Shown here: piece after piece, positions 9,161 through 18,496 of the stretch | Numbering within the stretch: the first letter of the stretch is position 1 | Layout of the letters: every line of letters starts with the position of its first letter | NCBI GenBank assembly: GCA_002337525.1 | Contig: DDGG01000003.1 | Span: 5,408 to 69,407, forward strand | Length of the DNA stretch: 64,000 nucleotides | From: Alphaproteobacteria bacterium UBA1908 | Lineage (GTDB): Bacteria; Pseudomonadota; Alphaproteobacteria; Caedimonadales; UBA1908 | Direction of reading: 5' to 3' | Made by a program: the position numbers and the translations under genes | Notes under the pieces: model-generated | Told to the model about the DNA's origin: nothing | The model's database searches: none | Seen by the model: only the letters and a program-made list of their open reading frames with translations

Positions 9161-9189
9161 TTGCAGAAGGTCTTAAAGTAGGGAATAAT
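9161..9189 (+). promoter_or_regulatory. Candidate sigma-70 promoter of the sdh operon
   Basis: TTGCAG (9161-9166) and AATAAT (9184-9189) are separated by 17 bases, ending about 22 bases before the sdhC ATG. A GGGGAG ribosome-binding site lies just before the start codon. Confidence 0.45.
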
Positions 9190-9211
9190 ACTAAAAAAAT
9201 CGGGGAGCAAT

Positions 9212-9610
9212 ATGACTGTGTCAAAATCACAAAGGCCTTTGTCGCCTCATCTTCAAATATATAAACCGCAAATCAGTTCGCTTTTGTCAATTTTGCATCG
9301 ATTAACAGGTCTGTATCTTTCTTTGGGAAGTTATGTTCTGGTTTTGTGGCTTCTTTTCCTGGCTTTTTATCCTCAGGCTTTCTTGGGAATGTATAATTTT
9401 TTTGGAAGTTTTTTCGGTAAAATATGCCTGATCAGCTGGACCCTGACTTTTTTCTATCATCTTTTTAATGGTGTTCGTCATTTATTTTGGGATGCGGGTA
9501 AAGGGTATGACTTAAAAACAATGGAATGCAGTGGATGGGCTGTTTTAGGGGCCTCCGGGGCGTTAACTGTTGCGGTCTGGTTATGTGTTTTTCTGCGTTG
9601 GGGATTTTAA
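9212..9610 (+). CDS. sdhC: Succinate dehydrogenase cytochrome b556 subunit
   Basis: Membrane-anchor subunit of complex II that helps bind haem b and ubiquinone. It carries the family signature RPLSPHLQIYKPQ followed by SILHRLTGLYLS at the start of TM1, and HLFNGVRHLFWD in the second half, which supplies the conserved haem-ligand region. Three membrane helices and 132 aa are standard for the alphaproteobacterial/mitochondrial form. It is first in the sdhC-D-A-B operon and has a good GGGGAG ribosome-binding site. Confidence 0.95.
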   Translation: MTVSKSQRPLSPHLQIYKPQISSLLSILHRLTGLYLSLGSYVLVLWLLFLAFYPQAFLGMYNFFGSFFGKICLISWTLTFFYHLFNGVRHLFWDAGKGYDLKTMECSGWAVLGASGALTVAVWLCVFLRWGF

Positions 9611-9629
9611 CAAAAGGAAGGGATTATTC

Positions 9630-10028
9630 ATGACAAAAGTGTTTTCACTCAAGACTCCTTTAGCCCGCGCAAAGGGACTGGGATCTTCCAAAAATGGCTC
9701 GGGACACTGGATTGCACAGCGTGTCAGCGCTATTGCCCTGGCTTGTTTGGGCTCATGGCTTGTATGGGTTCTCTTGAAAATAGGGGGGTACCCTCTTGTC
9801 GATACCGTAAGCTGGTTTCGATCGCCTCTTGTTCTTTTGGCTATGTCCCTGACTGTTCTGACAGGTTTGTATCATGGATATTTAGGCCTTCAGATTGTTA
9901 TTGAAGACTATGTCTCTCATCATGGGTGGCGGATAGGTTTTCTTGTTTTCATTAAATTCCTGAATGTGATTTCAGGAGGGTTAGCTTTGCTTGCATTGCT
10001 TAAGCTTGGCCTTGGTTCATCCATATAA
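9630..10028 (+). CDS. sdhD: Succinate dehydrogenase hydrophobic membrane anchor subunit
   Basis: Second membrane anchor of complex II. The frame is open from 9570, inside sdhC, but the start is ATG 9630 because AAAGGAAGGG lies directly upstream and translation from there gives the normal MTKVFSLKTPLARAKGLGSS N-terminus. GSGHWIAQRVSAI and HGYLGLQIVIEDYV are typical of the alphaproteobacterial SdhD family, the latter carrying the His/Asp residues near the haem and quinone sites. Three hydrophobic helices are visible. The gap to sdhC is 19 bases and to sdhA 20 bases. Confidence 0.93.
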   Translation: MTKVFSLKTPLARAKGLGSSKNGSGHWIAQRVSAIALACLGSWLVWVLLKIGGYPLVDTVSWFRSPLVLLAMSLTVLTGLYHGYLGLQIVIEDYVSHHGWRIGFLVFIKFLNVISGGLALLALLKLGLGSSI

Positions 10029-10048
10029 ACAGAAAAGACACTTAAAAT

Positions 10049-11842
10049 ATGTCCTCTCAGTATAAAATTATTGATCACCAGTATGATGTTGTTGTTGTCG
10101 GTGCCGGAGGGGCAGGGCTTCGGGCCACGCTGGGTATGAGTGCCGCCGGTCTTTCAACAGCTTGTCTGACAAAAGTTTTTCCCACACGCAGCCACACTGT
10201 GTCGGCACAGGGCGGTATCAGCGCAGCCCTTGATAACATGGGGGATGGGGATAACTGGAAGTACCATATGTACGATACCATCAAGGGGTCGGACTGGCTG
10301 GGGGATCAGGATGCCATTGAATATATGTGTCGCAACGCTATTCCGGCAGTGTTGGAACTGGAACATATGGGTGTCCCTTTTTCTCGGAACAAGGAAGGTA
10401 AAATTTACCAGCGACCCTTTGGAGGACACACGATTCGTCAGGGAGAAGCCATGGCGAACAGGGCTTGTGCTGCGGCTGATAAAACGGGACATGCCATTTT
10501 GCATACTTTGTATCAGCAGTCCCTTAAACACAAGGCCGAGTTTTTTATCGAATATTTTGCTCTTGATCTGATTATGGATGATGAAGGCGTTTGTCGTGGA
10601 GTAATGGCCTGGTGTCTTGAGGATGGGACCTTACATCGTTTTTCAGCCCAGATGGTTGTGTTGGCAACCGGGGGATATGGACGTGCATTTTCTTCCTGTA
10701 CGTCGGCGCATACCTGTACCGGTGATGGTAGTGGAATGGTCTTGCGTGCAGGGTTACCATTACAGGATATGGAATTTATTCAGTTCCATCCAACAGGCAT
10801 TTTAAAAGCAGGATCCCTGATTTCAGAGGGGGTACGCGGTGAAGGAGGTTATCTGACTAACTCGGAAGGCGAGCGTTTTATGGAGCGCTATGCCCCTAAT
10901 GCGAAAGACCTGGCCTCGCGGGATGTTGTCAGTCGTGCCATTACTATCGAGATTAATGAAGGACGTGGTGTCGGTCCTGAAAAAGATCATGTTTATTTGC
11001 ATATTGAGCACCTTGATCCGGAAATTGTTCATAAACGCTTGCCAGGAATTTCAGATTTGGCACGTATTTTTGCAGGGGTTGATACGACGAAGGAACCTAT
11101 TCCCGTTGTCCCAACAGTACACTATAACATGGGAGGCATTCCCACAAATTACCACGCGGAGGTCGTCAATCCGACAAAGAAGGATCCAGAGGCCACGGTC
11201 CCTGGTCTTATGGCGATCGGGGAGGCCGCCTGTGTTTCTGTCCATGGGGCTAATCGTTTGGGGACAAATTCTCTTCTGGACCTGGTTGTTTTTGGCCGGG
11301 CAGCAGCAATCCGGGCTTCAGAAATTATTACACCAGGTGCAAAGCATAAACCTTTGCCAGCTTTTGCCGGTCAGAAATCTTTAGATCGTCTGGACCGTTT
11401 ATTGTCGGCATCTGGATCTTTAAAAGTTGGTCAATTGCGTCAACGTGCCCAAAAAATTATGCAAACTCACTGTACCGTTTTCAGGACAGAAGAAATTCTT
11501 GAAAAGGGTTTTTCTGAAATGACGAAAGCCCGGGCTGCGACAAATGAATTAGGACTTTCCGATCGTTCTCTGATTTTTAATACCGAGCTGGTTGAAGCTC
11601 TGGAACTTGAGAATCTTCTTGAACAATCTCTTGTGACGCTTGCATCAGCCAAAGCCAGAAAAGAAAGTCGCGGAGGACACGCGCGGGACGATTTCCCGGA
11701 TCGGGATGATGAAAACTGGTTGACTCACTCCGTAGCCTGGCTTGGAGAGAAATCAAAAGTAACCCTTGGTTACCGGCCTGTCCATATGAAAACTCTGACA
11801 GATGAGGTGGATGTTATTCCTCCGATGAAAAGGGTTTATTAG
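10049..11842 (+). CDS. sdhA: Succinate dehydrogenase flavoprotein subunit
   Basis: Catalytic subunit that oxidises succinate to fumarate with covalently bound [15 protein letters not shown] at about 15-26 is the dinucleotide-binding loop. His49 in [10 protein letters not shown] is the expected covalent FAD attachment. [27 protein letters not shown] and [21 protein letters not shown] are the usual substrate- and FAD-binding segments. Length (597 aa) is normal for alphaproteobacteria and mitochondria, and the C-terminus ends in the conserved basic Arg-Val-Tyr tail. Second-to-last gene of sdhCDAB. Confidence 0.97.
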   Translation: MSSQYKIIDHQYDVVVVGAGGAGLRATLGMSAAGLSTACLTKVFPTRSHTVSAQGGISAALDNMGDGDNWKYHMYDTIKGSDWLGDQDAIEYMCRNAIPAVLELEHMGVPFSRNKEGKIYQRPFGGHTIRQGEAMANRACAAADKTGHAILHTLYQQSLKHKAEFFIEYFALDLIMDDEGVCRGVMAWCLEDGTLHRFSAQMVVLATGGYGRAFSSCTSAHTCTGDGSGMVLRAGLPLQDMEFIQFHPTGILKAGSLISEGVRGEGGYLTNSEGERFMERYAPNAKDLASRDVVSRAITIEINEGRGVGPEKDHVYLHIEHLDPEIVHKRLPGISDLARIFAGVDTTKEPIPVVPTVHYNMGGIPTNYHAEVVNPTKKDPEATVPGLMAIGEAACVSVHGANRLGTNSLLDLVVFGRAAAIRASEIITPGAKHKPLPAFAGQKSLDRLDRLLSASGSLKVGQLRQRAQKIMQTHCTVFRTEEILEKGFSEMTKARAATNELGLSDRSLIFNTELVEALELENLLEQSLVTLASAKARKESRGGHARDDFPDRDDENWLTHSVAWLGEKSKVTLGYRPVHMKTLTDEVDVIPPMKRVY

Positions 11843-11878
11843 ATGTTGCTCATAACAAAGAAAAAATAGGGGATTCTC

Positions 11879-12661
11879 ATGGTCGAGTTTACATTGCCTC
11901 GTAACTCAAAAGTTATCAGGGGAAAAGATTTTAAAGCACCAGAAGGAACCAGGAATATCAGACGACTGAAAGTTTATCGTTGGTCGCCTGAAACACCTGA
12001 AAACCCTCGTTTAGATACTTATGAACTGGATGCAGATACAGCGGGACAAATGGTTCTGGATGCTCTTATTAAAATTAAAGATGAAGTGGACCCTACCCTG
12101 ACATTTCGGCGTTCCTGTCGAGAAGGCGTTTGTGGGAGTTGCGCGATGAATATCGATGGGACTAATACGCTGGCTTGTACAAAGCCAATGGATGAAATCA
12201 AGGGGGATATTGCTGTTTATCCTTTACCTCATATGGAAGTTGTTAAGGACCTTGTGCCAGATTTAACCCATGCCTACGCTCAGTATGCTTCTGTTGAACC
12301 CTGGCTTCAATCCGATGTACCCCATTCACCAGATAAGGAAAGGCTCCAAAGTCCCCAGGAAAGAGAAAAACTGGATGGTCTTTGGGAATGTATTTTATGT
12401 TTTTGCTGTACGACAAGTTGTCCCAGCTATTGGTGGAACGGGGATCGTTATCTGGGGCCGGCAACTCTTTTACAAGCCAATAGGTGGATTGAAGATAGTC
12501 GTGACGATATGACAGGGGTACGCCTTGATAATCTGGAGGATAGCTTTAAACTATATCGTTGTCATACCATTATGAACTGTGCCAAAACTTGTCCCAAGGA
12601 TCTGAATCCCGCAAAAGCTATCGGTAATATCAAGCAAAAAATTGTCGAGCGCCAGGGGTAA
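11879..12661 (+). CDS. sdhB: Succinate dehydrogenase iron-sulfur subunit
   Basis: Electron-transfer subunit carrying three iron-sulfur clusters from FAD to ubiquinone. Cys80, Cys85, Cys88 and Cys100 ([11 protein letters not shown]...LAC) bind the [2Fe-2S] cluster. [12 protein letters not shown] and [12 protein letters not shown] supply the ligands for the [4Fe-4S] and [3Fe-4S] clusters. The length of 260 aa matches the alphaproteobacterial family. It is the last gene of the operon, 36 bases after sdhA. No convincing terminator follows, only a weak CCCT/AGGG pairing near 12684-12700. Confidence 0.97.
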   Translation: MVEFTLPRNSKVIRGKDFKAPEGTRNIRRLKVYRWSPETPENPRLDTYELDADTAGQMVLDALIKIKDEVDPTLTFRRSCREGVCGSCAMNIDGTNTLACTKPMDEIKGDIAVYPLPHMEVVKDLVPDLTHAYAQYASVEPWLQSDVPHSPDKERLQSPQEREKLDGLWECILCFCCTTSCPSYWWNGDRYLGPATLLQANRWIEDSRDDMTGVRLDNLEDSFKLYRCHTIMNCAKTCPKDLNPAKAIGNIKQKIVERQG

Positions 12662-12745
12662 GAATAAGCTTTCTTAAAATTTCCCTTTTTGAAAAAATGA
12701 GGGCACTGTATTTTTTGGAAATATTACGGAAAAGCTCCTGGCTTT

Positions 12746-13582
12746 TTAAATGAGGTAATCTGTTTTGATACCAGTTTTCTGAAAAGTATGAATCAGGTCT
12801 GTTTTTGAATAACATCCCAATTTCATTTTGATTGTATTGATATACGTTTCTATTGTCCTGGGTGAAATCCCTAGAGCCTGACCTATTTGTTTAGCTGTTT
12901 TGCCTTCTGAAAGAATTTGCAGTGTTTGGTATTCTCTTTTACTTAAAAACAAATCACCTGATTTTGTGTTAATGGGGTATGTATTCATCTTGGCATTGGA
13001 AAATTCCTCAAATTTTTTAAGGGTTTTATCATGATTTTTGAAATCATTTTTATGAAAAATATCCTCAAGGGTTACTGTACTTTTGATGAGTTTTTTCTCA
13101 TCTGAATAAAATTCTTTTGATTCGCTTTTAATAAGAAGAAAAATATAATTAATGAAATCCATTTTATTAAGGAAAAGGTCAAAGACATTAAAATTGGACT
13201 TATCTCCGGCAATATAAAGGGCTTCTACTGAATCAAATAATTTCCTATAAACCCCGCAACTATTCCAAATGCCCAGATCAAATAGAATTTGTGAGTACTT
13301 ATCAAGAGGTTCACCCGTTTGAAAAACAAGAAATTCTTTATTTTTTTCCATCTTGAGAATTTGACTATAATCCCCAAATTTTGAATTATATAATTTATCT
13401 TTAAAGTAAAGTTGAGTCCATTCCCTGATTGTCCCTAAACGTAGAATTCTGCCGTCAAAAAAAAATCTTAAATAACAAAGACCCTTGACTCCATAATCTG
13501 AAAAAAGAGGGGTACAAAGCTCTTTTAATTTTGAGCTGAATCCAAGATTGAAATCAAGAGCAGAGTTATTAGTCCAACTCAT
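12746..13582 (-). CDS. LuxR-family transcriptional regulator (solo)
   Basis: The C-terminal 60 residues are a clear LuxR/GerE helix-turn-helix: LSKREYQTLQILSEGKTAKQ, then IGQALGISPRTIETYINTIKMKLG. The N-terminal 200 residues are a sensory or interaction region I cannot assign. It is rich in Lys, Phe and Tyr, and I do not see the invariant Trp/Tyr/Asp pattern of acyl-homoserine-lactone-binding domains. No luxI-type gene lies in the window. AAGG about seven bases upstream supports ATG 13582. It is convergent with sdhB. Confidence 0.8.
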   Translation of the reverse strand: MSWTNNSALDFNLGFSSKLKELCTPLFSDYGVKGLCYLRFFFDGRILRLGTIREWTQLYFKDKLYNSKFGDYSQILKMEKNKEFLVFQTGEPLDKYSQILFDLGIWNSCGVYRKLFDSVEALYIAGDKSNFNVFDLFLNKMDFINYIFLLIKSESKEFYSDEKKLIKSTVTLEDIFHKNDFKNHDKTLKKFEEFSNAKMNTYPINTKSGDLFLSKREYQTLQILSEGKTAKQIGQALGISPRTIETYINTIKMKLGCYSKTDLIHTFQKTGIKTDYLI

Positions 13583-13988
13583 TTTAGATGCCTTCAGGAA
13601 AGACTATAAGTCAATATTGTACCGTTAACATCAAAAAGTTAACAGTGTATTACTTATGAGAATATTTCAGAGTTATTTTTGAGATTTTTTCAATTTTACT
13701 CTAATATACTCTGTCCCATCCTTATCAGGAAAGTAGAGGCATTTTCGTAAAATTTCCCACTTCTCCGTAAAGATTACGTGATGACAAAAAGAAAGATTTC
13801 CTGCCAGGTTAATTTTTATACAAAAAGAAAAAAATAAAGACGAGTATATTTCAGAAGAATCTAATGGAATGATATACTTTTTATAACAATGTTTTCTGAT
13901 TCAGATAGATCATTTTCATTATAGCAAAAATGTCCTGAATTTTTTGATATAACATTTTGGAGAAATAGATAATAAAGGCAATATATAA
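13583..13988. other. Gene-free AT-rich region between luxR-type gene and DUF6884-like gene
   Basis: These 406 bases separate two divergent genes and should contain both promoters. Two GTTAAC palindromes at 13624-13629 and 13638-13643, 14 bases apart and about 45-60 bases upstream of the LuxR-type start, could be an operator. This is unproven. No credible ORF or strong hairpin is visible. Confidence 0.35.
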
Positions 13989-14393
13989 ATGAATCATAAA
14001 AATAATTTAGTATTTGTCCCCTGTACAAAAGGAAAAATCTGGGATTATTTCCCTTCAATAGGTCCCCAAAAGGCATCGAATGTTTACACAGGACCGGAGT
14101 TTATATTTTCAGTGCGTCTGGCTAGTGAATATGCGGATCGTATTATTATTTTTTCCGCAAAGTACGGTTTTTTGGAGACTGATGACTATATTGATCAAAC
14201 ATACGATGTCACATTTGACAGAAAAGAAGATCCTTGTATATCAGTAGATGATCTAAAGGTTCAAGCTGTACATAAAGACTTGTTTCATTATGAAAAAATT
14301 ACGACTTTTTGTGGGCAGCTTTATAATAAAAACCTATATGCTGTTTTTCAACAGCATCAGGAAAAAGGAATGATTATCAATAACGTTGAATAA
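13989..14393 (+). CDS. DUF6884-like protein
   Basis: A 134-residue cytosolic protein. It shows the pattern I associate with DUF6884: an N-terminal VPCTKGK (the usual C-S/T-x-K motif), a YTGPEFIFSVRLA segment, and IIIFSAKYGFLETDD followed by YDVTF (the family's SAK-x-G and Y-D-x-T motifs). The biochemical role of the family is not established to my knowledge. Part of the family resembles accessory domains of 7-deazaguanine tRNA/DNA modification proteins, which is notable because the adjoining convergent gene is a queuosine-precursor transporter. AAAGG lies about nine bases upstream of the ATG. Only four bases separate the two stop codons. Confidence 0.65.
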   Translation: MNHKNNLVFVPCTKGKIWDYFPSIGPQKASNVYTGPEFIFSVRLASEYADRIIIFSAKYGFLETDDYIDQTYDVTFDRKEDPCISVDDLKVQAVHKDLFHYEKITTFCGQLYNKNLYAVFQQHQEKGMIINNVE

Positions 14394-14397
14394 AAAA

Positions 14398-15132
14398 TCA
14401 GGGACGACAGTTTATTATTTTTTTTATAAAGACAATAATAAATGATGAAAAGAAAATAATAATAAGCCTGAAAATAAGAGTTCCTAAAATATAAGAATAT
14501 ACCAGAGTATCAAAGTCGACAAAGCTATTAAAAATATAAAGGGCAAATGTATAAAATAAAATATTATCAATTAAGGAGGATATGGAAGTTGATATAAATG
14601 ATCGGATCCAGACTGTTTGTTTTGTAAACTTTTCTTTTATTTTCAGAAAAATAGTAATGTCGAGAATTTGGCTAATAATAAAGGTTACACCACCGGCGAT
14701 AAAAATACTCAGCGTTGGTGTAAAAACTGTCTTAAGATTCTGATGAAGGTTGAGACTGCTGACGTTAGCAGGGGGATACCCAATTGTAATCAACATAAGG
14801 AATATGAGAAATATATTGGCTGTAAAACCAATATAAACTCCCTTGAAGGCAGATTTTTTTCCAAAACATTCTGCCAGAATATCTGACCCCAAAAAAGTAA
14901 AGCATATAGCCATCTTACCTAATGCAATCGGTTCTGGATAAAAACTGAATTCAACGATCTTAAGAACCTGTAAGTTTGCAACAATCATTGTAATAGCAAT
15001 GAAAAGGTATACTCCGACCTCTTTAAAGAAGTATGAAAAAAGCGAGAGAAAGAGGAATAGAAAAATAAATTCCAGGCAGAGGACAAATTCACTTGGCGAT
15101 GTATTAAGAAGACTTAACAACCATTCTATCAT
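14398..15132 (-). CDS. Queuosine precursor transporter (YhhQ/VUT family)
   Basis: Integral membrane protein with about six to seven helices. The core signature is NLQVLKIVEF (TM1-TM2), then GSDILAECFGKKSAFKGVYIGF, a match to the D-x-x-x-E-x-[FY]-GKK pattern of the YhhQ family that imports preQ0/preQ1 (or queuine) for tRNA queuosine. ITFIISQILDITIFLKIKEK-type and SSLIDNILFYTFA segments also fit. The frame opens at 15168, but AAAGGAG seven bases upstream of ATG 15132 marks the true start. I checked the leader for a preQ1 riboswitch and see none. It is convergent with the DUF6884-like gene. Confidence 0.85.
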   Translation of the reverse strand: MIEWLLSLLNTSPSEFVLCLEFIFLFLFLSLFSYFFKEVGVYLFIAITMIVANLQVLKIVEFSFYPEPIALGKMAICFTFLGSDILAECFGKKSAFKGVYIGFTANIFLIFLMLITIGYPPANVSSLNLHQNLKTVFTPTLSIFIAGGVTFIISQILDITIFLKIKEKFTKQTVWIRSFISTSISSLIDNILFYTFALYIFNSFVDFDTLVYSYILGTLIFRLIIIFFSSFIIVFIKKIINCRP

Positions 15133-15234
15133 TCTGTTCTCCTTTATCAAAAAACAGATATGCGTCAATATATAATTTTATTAAAATCTACCATATATGT
15201 CCATATTGGCAAGGTGTAAATGCCAAAAACCCTT

Positions 15235-16194
15235 TCAACAAGAGGCTTGTTCATTTTGTTTCTGTTTTTCATAGGCGCTGATAGCGCAGGTACTTGGAAT
15301 AATGATTGCTGCTCCTATCAGTGTCCAAATAGAGGGTGTTTCCGAAAAAATAAGATATCCAAAGATACATGCTGAGAAAATTTCAGCATATCGAAAAGGG
15401 GCAAGAGCAGAAACATCCGTTGCTTCGAAAGCCCTCAATAAAAAGAAAAGAATCAGATTTCCCCCCATACCCAGGACGGAAAGATATGCTAATTCTTTTA
15501 GACTTGGAGTTTTCCAGACAAGCATTGCAGGATACAGGGAGATGACCATGGTTCCAAGAGCAATATAGAATAACATGGAAAGCACTGATTCTTTTTCTAC
15601 AAATCGTTTATTAAGAACATCGCTAAGGGCAAACATTATCGCAGCCAGAAGAAAAAAAAGGGTTGCATTTTTCATTGTTGTGAAGGATTGAATGAATTGC
15701 TCGCTGCCGGATTCCCCTATTGCCACAATAAGAACCCCTGAAAAACCCGCCAGAGTTGCTAGAACTCTTTGCCATCCAACGGGCTCTTTTAAAAAAAGAA
15801 AAGCCATCGGCAAAACAAAAAGCTGGGTTGTCTGGGCGAGAATACCCCCAGTTGCAAGGGGGGCCATAGTGAGACCTTTTACCCAGCAAGACATCGCACC
15901 AAAAAGCAAGAGAGATCGAATAATATGAAGGGTCGGCCGTTTTGTATGAAAGGATTTTCTACCCTGGTAAATCATCACAGGTAAAAGACTCAAAACCGCA
16001 AAGAAATACCTGAAAAAAGTGACTTCTTCAGGAGGAAGGCTTGTTCCGGCAAGGCGCATAAGGATATCATTCATGTTGCTTGTTAATGTTACCAGAAGAA
16101 TCCAGAAGACCCCCTGTCCGTAACCTTTTTGTGTTAACCAACCTGTTATGGGTGCTCTTTCAAAGGGTGCCTTTCGGACTAAATTGTGTGTCAT
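15235..16194 (-). CDS. EamA/DMT-superfamily transporter
   Basis: Ten-helix drug/metabolite transporter built from two EamA repeats. Characteristic segments are the N-terminal WILLVTLTSNMNDILMRLAG, VTFFRYFFAVLSLLP in the first repeat and LLRAFEATDVSALAPFRYAE near the end of the second. The substrate cannot be predicted from sequence; rhizobial and rickettsial relatives include S-adenosylmethionine and metabolite exporters. The frame extends to 16251, but GAGAGG six bases before ATG 16194 supports the shorter protein (about 319 aa). It follows the amidase gene on the same strand by 53 bases, so the two may be cotranscribed. Confidence 0.85.
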   Translation of the reverse strand: MTHNLVRKAPFERAPITGWLTQKGYGQGVFWILLVTLTSNMNDILMRLAGTSLPPEEVTFFRYFFAVLSLLPVMIYQGRKSFHTKRPTLHIIRSLLLFGAMSCWVKGLTMAPLATGGILAQTTQLFVLPMAFLFLKEPVGWQRVLATLAGFSGVLIVAIGESGSEQFIQSFTTMKNATLFFLLAAIMFALSDVLNKRFVEKESVLSMLFYIALGTMVISLYPAMLVWKTPSLKELAYLSVLGMGGNLILFFLLRAFEATDVSALAPFRYAEIFSACIFGYLIFSETPSIWTLIGAAIIIPSTCAISAYEKQKQNEQASC

Positions 16195-16247
16195 TGATAA
16201 CCTCTCATATAAAAATTTTTTAATGTGGAAAAATGGGTAAAAAAGAC

Positions 16248-17654
16248 TCAAATGATTTCAGGGGGAATAAAGCCTCCAAACTGCCTCTCTATTTCTTTCA
16301 TGATGTCGATCACGAGGTTATCTTGCCAGGGCTTGGAGATAACCTGGATGCCAATGGGTAATCTTTCGCTTGAATAGTCGCATCTTACGACGCCTGCGGG
16401 CCACCCCAGTAAACTGAAAGTCATTGTATAAGTATAATCCATAATATTCTGAAAAGAGGTATTGTGTTTTTTAGCTGTTGTCGCACAGGGTGGGCATAAT
16501 AAGATGTCATAACGAGACATGAAATCGTTCATATCCCAACGGAATTTTGCAATTTGTTCTATACCTTTGTATAATTCATTAATATCAAAGGATACTTTTC
16601 TGGCATCTTTAAGAGCCATTCTTTGTAAGGAAGAAATATCTTCTGTCCCTACTTCTTCGAAAGCATCATAAAAGCTTTTTCCAAAATCCCCTTTTCGATA
16701 GAAAAACTTCCAGAACAGGTCAAAAGTTCTTTCAATCGAGGGGGGAGAGACTTCTTCAACAAAATGTCCTTCATGACTTAGATAATCTGCAACTTTGTTG
16801 ATAGAGTTAATGATTTCCTGGTCGGTATTTGCAATCCCATTATGAGTAAAAATGCCAATACGTTTTTTTTGTTTTTTATCAAAATTGGGAAGATTTACCG
16901 GAATACTGCCTGGATCATGCGGATCATAGCCTGCGAGGATGGGAAGAGAAAGCTCTAGATCTTCTACATATCGTGCCATCGGTCCAAAGGTTCCGTGGCG
17001 ATGTAAAAGCCCAATTCCCTTGAAAGGTGACGCGATTCCATGTGCACTAAGCAGTCCTTGTGTAGGTTTAATACCCGTAATGCCACAAAAATGTCCGGGT
17101 AAACGGATACTACCTCCGCCATCAGAACCAAGTCCTAGTGGAGATCCATTTGCGGCAATAATAGCAGCTTCTCCTCCTGAACTGCCCCCTGGACTGCGTG
17201 AAATATCATAGGGATTATTTGTTGGACCATAAAGAACATTTGATGTTTCATAAGCACCTGCGAATTCGGGACAATTTGTCAAACCTATCATAATAGCCCC
17301 TTCATCAAACAGTTTTTGGGCGCAATGAGCCGTAAGAGGGGCAATACGAGAGCGGTATCCCTCTGTTCCGTAGGTGCAAGTATAGTCCTTGACTTCGCAA
17401 AAATCTTTAATCGTGACTGGTAATCCATGAAGCTTACCAAGTGTTTCTCCAGAATCTATTTTTTTATCAGCTTCCTGTGCCAATAAAATTGCCTGCTCTT
17501 CTTTTTGCTCTACAACAGCGTTCAAGATAGGATTAACGGCTTTTATTCGGTCCAGGAAAGTTTTCACAATTTCTTCCGAAGAAAGGGTTTTATTCCTTAT
17601 CTTTGACAGGAGCTTTTTGGCAGAAAAAGTTAGAAGGTTTTCATTTTGAGTCAT
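16248..17654 (-). CDS. Amidase (amidase-signature / GatA-like family)
   Basis: Ser-cisSer-Lys hydrolase acting on amide bonds. PVTIKDFCEV supplies the catalytic Lys, and the region from RSPGGSSGGEAA to GLGSDGGGSIRLP carries the cis-Ser and nucleophilic Ser in normal spacing. A C-terminal LPIGIQVI segment also fits. It is probably not GatA itself, because no gatB/gatC adjoin it and the C-terminal half resembles general amidases/6-aminohexanoate-type hydrolases. The frame starts at 17666 with an alternative ATG at 17654; neither has a strong ribosome-binding site, and I prefer the shorter one. Confidence 0.85.
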   Translation of the reverse strand: MTQNENLLTFSAKKLLSKIRNKTLSSEEIVKTFLDRIKAVNPILNAVVEQKEEQAILLAQEADKKIDSGETLGKLHGLPVTIKDFCEVKDYTCTYGTEGYRSRIAPLTAHCAQKLFDEGAIMIGLTNCPEFAGAYETSNVLYGPTNNPYDISRSPGGSSGGEAAIIAANGSPLGLGSDGGGSIRLPGHFCGITGIKPTQGLLSAHGIASPFKGIGLLHRHGTFGPMARYVEDLELSLPILAGYDPHDPGSIPVNLPNFDKKQKKRIGIFTHNGIANTDQEIINSINKVADYLSHEGHFVEEVSPPSIERTFDLFWKFFYRKGDFGKSFYDAFEEVGTEDISSLQRMALKDARKVSFDINELYKGIEQIAKFRWDMNDFMSRYDILLCPPCATTAKKHNTSFQNIMDYTYTMTFSLLGWPAGVVRCDYSSERLPIGIQVISKPWQDNLVIDIMKEIERQFGGFIPPEII

Positions 17655-17697
17655 TGTAAACACCATTTTTTTGGATTTAGGCTCTTTTCAAAGTAGG

Positions 17698-17726
17698 GAA
17701 GAAAGGACCTCATTGTTATGAGGTCC
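17698..17726 (-). terminator. Rho-independent terminator after the O-methyltransferase gene
   Basis: A perfect 9-bp stem GGACCTCAT / ATGAGGTCC with a 4-base loop (17705-17726) is followed on the minus strand by TTTCTT. It lies just past the stop at 17734. Confidence 0.75.
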
Positions 17727-17733
17727 CGAGTTA

Positions 17734-18456
17734 TTATTTCTTTCTGGCAAGGGTCACACCATCACCCATAGCAAGAATACAGACATCAACTCTGTCATCA
17801 TGCTTAAGGGATTCGTTGAGTTCACGAATACCGTTGGTATCAATGTCTTGGTAGCTTGGATCAATGACCTTTGAATCCCATAGAACGTTATCGATGATGA
17901 TCAGTCCTCCCGAGCGAACAAGATCAAGGGCTTGTTCAAAATAAACGCTTTGATTGCTTTTATCGGCATCAATAAATGCAATATCAAAAGTTTCCTGATG
18001 GCCTGTTGCTTTCAGATCTTTCAGAGTTACTTCAGCGGGGGCAATGCGGAGATCAACTTTATGGTCTACTTTTGCTTTTTCCCAGTACTTCCTGCCAAGG
18101 CTTGTCCATTCTTCACTCAGATCACAGGCGATAATCTTACCGTCTTCAGGTAAGGCATCTGCCATCCAAAGAGTGCTGTAGCCTGTGAAAATACCAACTT
18201 CCAGAATCTTTTTGGCACCCAAAAGTTTCACAAGTAATGACATGAATTGTCCCTGATCAACGGGGGATTGCATCACGCATTGAGAGTTTTTTTGAGTCTC
18301 TAGACGTAAAGCTTTCATATGCTCTGGTTCTGAAGTTCCAATATCAAGCATATACTCATAAAGAGCATCACTAACTTTAATGATATTTTTGGGAATAAAT
18401 TCGTACTTTTCAGGAACGGCACGAACATAATCTTCTTTTTTAAATGACTGTGACAT
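17734..18456 (-). CDS. SAM-dependent O-methyltransferase (caffeoyl-CoA OMT-like)
   Basis: Class I methyltransferase of the Methyltransf_3 family. KILEVGIFTGYSTLWMA is the SAM-binding glycine motif (about residues 79-95), KIIACDLSEEW supplies the acidic residue for the ribose, and FDIAFIDADKSNQ plus GLIIIDNVLW are the metal/catalytic segments typical of catechol-type OMTs. Length (240 aa) is usual. The substrate is unknown; many bacterial members methylate small catechols. It lies on the same strand as, and 40 bases from, the azoreductase gene, with a terminator after it. Confidence 0.88.
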   Translation of the reverse strand: MSQSFKKEDYVRAVPEKYEFIPKNIIKVSDALYEYMLDIGTSEPEHMKALRLETQKNSQCVMQSPVDQGQFMSLLVKLLGAKKILEVGIFTGYSTLWMADALPEDGKIIACDLSEEWTSLGRKYWEKAKVDHKVDLRIAPAEVTLKDLKATGHQETFDIAFIDADKSNQSVYFEQALDLVRSGGLIIIDNVLWDSKVIDPSYQDIDTNGIRELNESLKHDDRVDVCILAMGDGVTLARKK

Positions 18457-18496
18457 AAGTAATAATCCTTTTCTTTTAAATAATAATTCTTAAAAT

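Noticed and set aside
10890..11384. 164-codon plus-strand frame inside sdhA
   Set aside because: It is a shadow in another frame of the strongly supported sdhA gene.
12684..12720. Terminator after sdhB
   Set aside because: Only a 4-bp CCCT/AGGG pairing with an A/T-rich loop; too weak to annotate.
15133..15234. preQ1 riboswitch before the queuosine-precursor transporter
   Set aside because: I found none of the preQ1-I or preQ1-II pattern. Only a TTGGCA/TGCCAA hairpin is present, which has no T-run.
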